Positions 4,958 to 5,963 of a DNA stretch of 5,963 nucleotides are shown piece by piece. Position 1 is the first letter of the stretch, and the number at the start of each line of letters is the position of its first letter. This DNA is from Planctomycetota bacterium (lineage in GTDB: Bacteria > Planctomycetota > Phycisphaerae > Sedimentisphaerales > Anaerobacaceae). The position numbers and the translations under genes are program-made. The notes under the pieces were generated by a model. The model worked only from the letters and a program-made list of their open reading frames with translations. It had not been told where the DNA came from and searched no databases. Where the stretch lies: contig JADFHU010000384.1 of the NCBI GenBank assembly GCA_022567055.1, positions 1 through 5,963 of the forward strand, read 5' to 3'.

Positions 4958-5963
4958 ATGGCAATGGGTGGGATAACCTTGAAGTGGGGCCTGATACTTT
5001 TTCTGGTGGTCTGCGCCCTGGGGGGCCGCAAAACTGCGGTGGGAGGCATCCAATTCGTGGATGTCACGCGGGAGAGCGGCATCACCTTTCGCCACACGGA
5101 CGGTAGTAGTGGCCGCCGCTACATCGTCGAGTCGGTCAGTGCGGGCTTGGCGCTCTTTGATTTCGACGGAGATGGCGATATCGACATCTATTTCCTCAAC
5201 GGTGCGCCGCTCCGAGGAACTACGGCGGATGCAGCCGCCAGCAACAGGCTCTACCGAAACGAGGGCAATTGGCGCTTCACGGATGTCACGGCGCAGGCCA
5301 AGGTGGGCGACCGCGGCTTCGGGCTGGGCGTCGCTGCCGGCGACTACGACAACGACGGTGATCTGGACCTCTATATCAACAACTATGGGCCCAACGTGCT
5401 CTACCGAAACAATGGCGATGGGACCTTCACCGATGCGACGGCAGAGGCCGGTGTCGCCAATGGCCATAAAGTCGGGGCCGGGGCCTGTTTTCTCGACATG
5501 GACAAGGATGGCGATCTGGATCTCTTTGTCGCCAACTACCTCGGTTTCACCTATGACAACCACCTACAGCGAACCTCACAGGGAATCTCCAAGTATGCGG
5601 GCCCCACGGATTTCCCGCCCATGCCGAATACCCTGTTTCGCAACAACGGAAATGGCACATTTACTGATGTCAGCGTGGAGTCGGGAGTCGCCCAACACGC
5701 CGGCTGGGGCATGGGCAGCATCTGTGTCGACTATGACGACGACGGAGACACCGACATCTATGTCGCCAATGACGTGTACGCCAACTATCTCTTTCGAAAC
5801 GACGGAACCGGGAAGTTTGAGGAAGTCGGTCTGATGGCGGGACTGGCCTACGACGTGCAGGGCGACGAACAGGCCAGCATGGGCGTCGAATGCGCCGACT
5901 TCGACAACGACGGCAGGCTCGATTTCTACCAGACCTCTTTCACCAAAGAGCTGGCCACGCTCC
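4958..5963 (+). CDS. CRTAC1-like FG-GAP/VCBS repeat propeller protein, 3' end beyond window
   Basis: The frame stays open from ATG 4958 to the window edge: 335 codons, no stop. Residues 8-22 form a hydrophobic export signal (LKWGLILFLVVCALGG); Cys19 is preceded by Val, so it is not a standard lipobox. The mature part opens with IQFVDVTRESGITF, a hallmark start of CRTAC1/ASPIC-UnbV family proteins. Five calcium-loop motifs of the DxDxDGxxD kind lie at residues 68 (DFDGDGDID), 129 (DYDNDGDLD), 180 (DMDKDGDLD), 258 (DYDDDGDTD) and 314 (DFDNDGRLD), as in integrin-alpha-like beta-propellers. Between them recurs N-x-L-(Y/F)-R-N-x-G...F-T-D-V. Family members are usually 500 or more residues with a C-terminal ASPIC/UnbV domain, which would lie past the edge and is not seen. 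It sits 7 bases after the TPR gene. Role: exported, calcium-binding, probably an adhesion or protein/glycan-binding propeller; exact function unknown. Confidence 0.9.
   Translation, partial: MAMGGITLKWGLILFLVVCALGGRKTAVGGIQFVDVTRESGITFRHTDGSSGRRYIVESVSAGLALFDFDGDGDIDIYFLNGAPLRGTTADAAASNRLYRNEGNWRFTDVTAQAKVGDRGFGLGVAAGDYDNDGDLDLYINNYGPNVLYRNNGDGTFTDATAEAGVANGHKVGAGACFLDMDKDGDLDLFVANYLGFTYDNHLQRTSQGISKYAGPTDFPPMPNTLFRNNGNGTFTDVSVESGVAQHAGWGMGSICVDYDDDGDTDIYVANDVYANYLFRNDGTGKFEEVGLMAGLAYDVQGDEQASMGVECADFDNDGRLDFYQTSFTKELATL
5243..5845 (+). repeat. Four copies of a 21-residue propeller-blade motif
   Basis: The motif N-x-L-(Y/F)-R-N-x-G-x-x-x-F-T-D-V-x-x-x-x-G-V recurs at 5243-5305, 5393-5455, 5627-5689 and 5783-5845 (residues 96, 146, 224 and 276). 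The last copy is weaker (FEEVGLMAGL). Spacing is uneven (50, 78 and 52 residues). The long gap holds an insertion, residues about 193-223 (LGFTYDNHLQR through FPPMPN), which resembles a loop common in this family. Confidence 0.8.

Noticed and set aside
5009..5020. Lipoprotein signal at Cys19 of the propeller protein
   Set aside because: The residue before the cysteine is Val, not Gly/Ala/Ser, so the standard lipobox is not met; an ordinary export signal or signal anchor is more likely.
4499..5563. 354-codon antisense open frame spanning the TPR/propeller junction
   Set aside because: Its Val/Ile/Glu-rich repeats are the reverse complement of the GAT/GAC-rich calcium loops; it crosses two genuine genes and shows no fold.
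5061..5834. 257-codon + strand open frame inside the propeller gene
   Set aside because: It is an out-of-frame shadow rich in Ser/Thr/Arg. The frame from 4958 carries the export signal, five calcium loops and the good ribosome binding site.

Overview
The window looks like part of a free-living environmental bacterium of the Planctomycetota type, Phycisphaerae-like. This is an inference from protein style. The evidence is a secreted LamG/Fn3-like/discoidin multidomain protein with the 'HDVYFGA...YYWRVDEVN...WSF' module signature, and a TPR gene followed directly by a CRTAC1-type (FG-GAP/VCBS) propeller gene. Related bacteria such as Hydrogenedentes, Acidobacteria or Verrucomicrobia cannot be excluded. 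All three real genes lie on the + strand. I see no RNA genes, CRISPR array, insertion sequence or phage gene.

Layout. Positions 1-364 are a non-coding upstream region with a plausible sigma70-type promoter (34-62), an imperfect 15-base direct repeat, a small interrupted stem and a clear Shine-Dalgarno that fixes the first start at 365. Positions 365-3148 encode a 927-residue exported protein built only of binding or structural domains. Positions 3149-3270 hold three consecutive stem-loops, the last a strong rho-independent terminator. A new promoter follows at once (3290-3319), with a leader of about 170 bases. Positions 3499-4950 encode a membrane-anchored TPR protein (483 aa, GTG start). 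Seven bases later, at 4958, a calcium-loop propeller protein begins; it runs off the right edge of the window, and 335 codons are visible.

How the genes work together. The first gene is its own transcription unit: own promoter candidate, own terminator. It probably makes a cell-surface or extracellular glycan-binding protein. The TPR and CRTAC1-like genes form a tight operon in which the Shine-Dalgarno of the second overlaps the stop codon of the first. Both products are predicted to work outside the cytoplasm: the TPR solenoid tethered by one N-terminal helix, the propeller exported by a signal sequence. A physical partnership is a reasonable inference, but the cellular role of such pairs is not established. 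That pair is the most interesting item here; I see no clear new defence, mobile or biosynthetic system.
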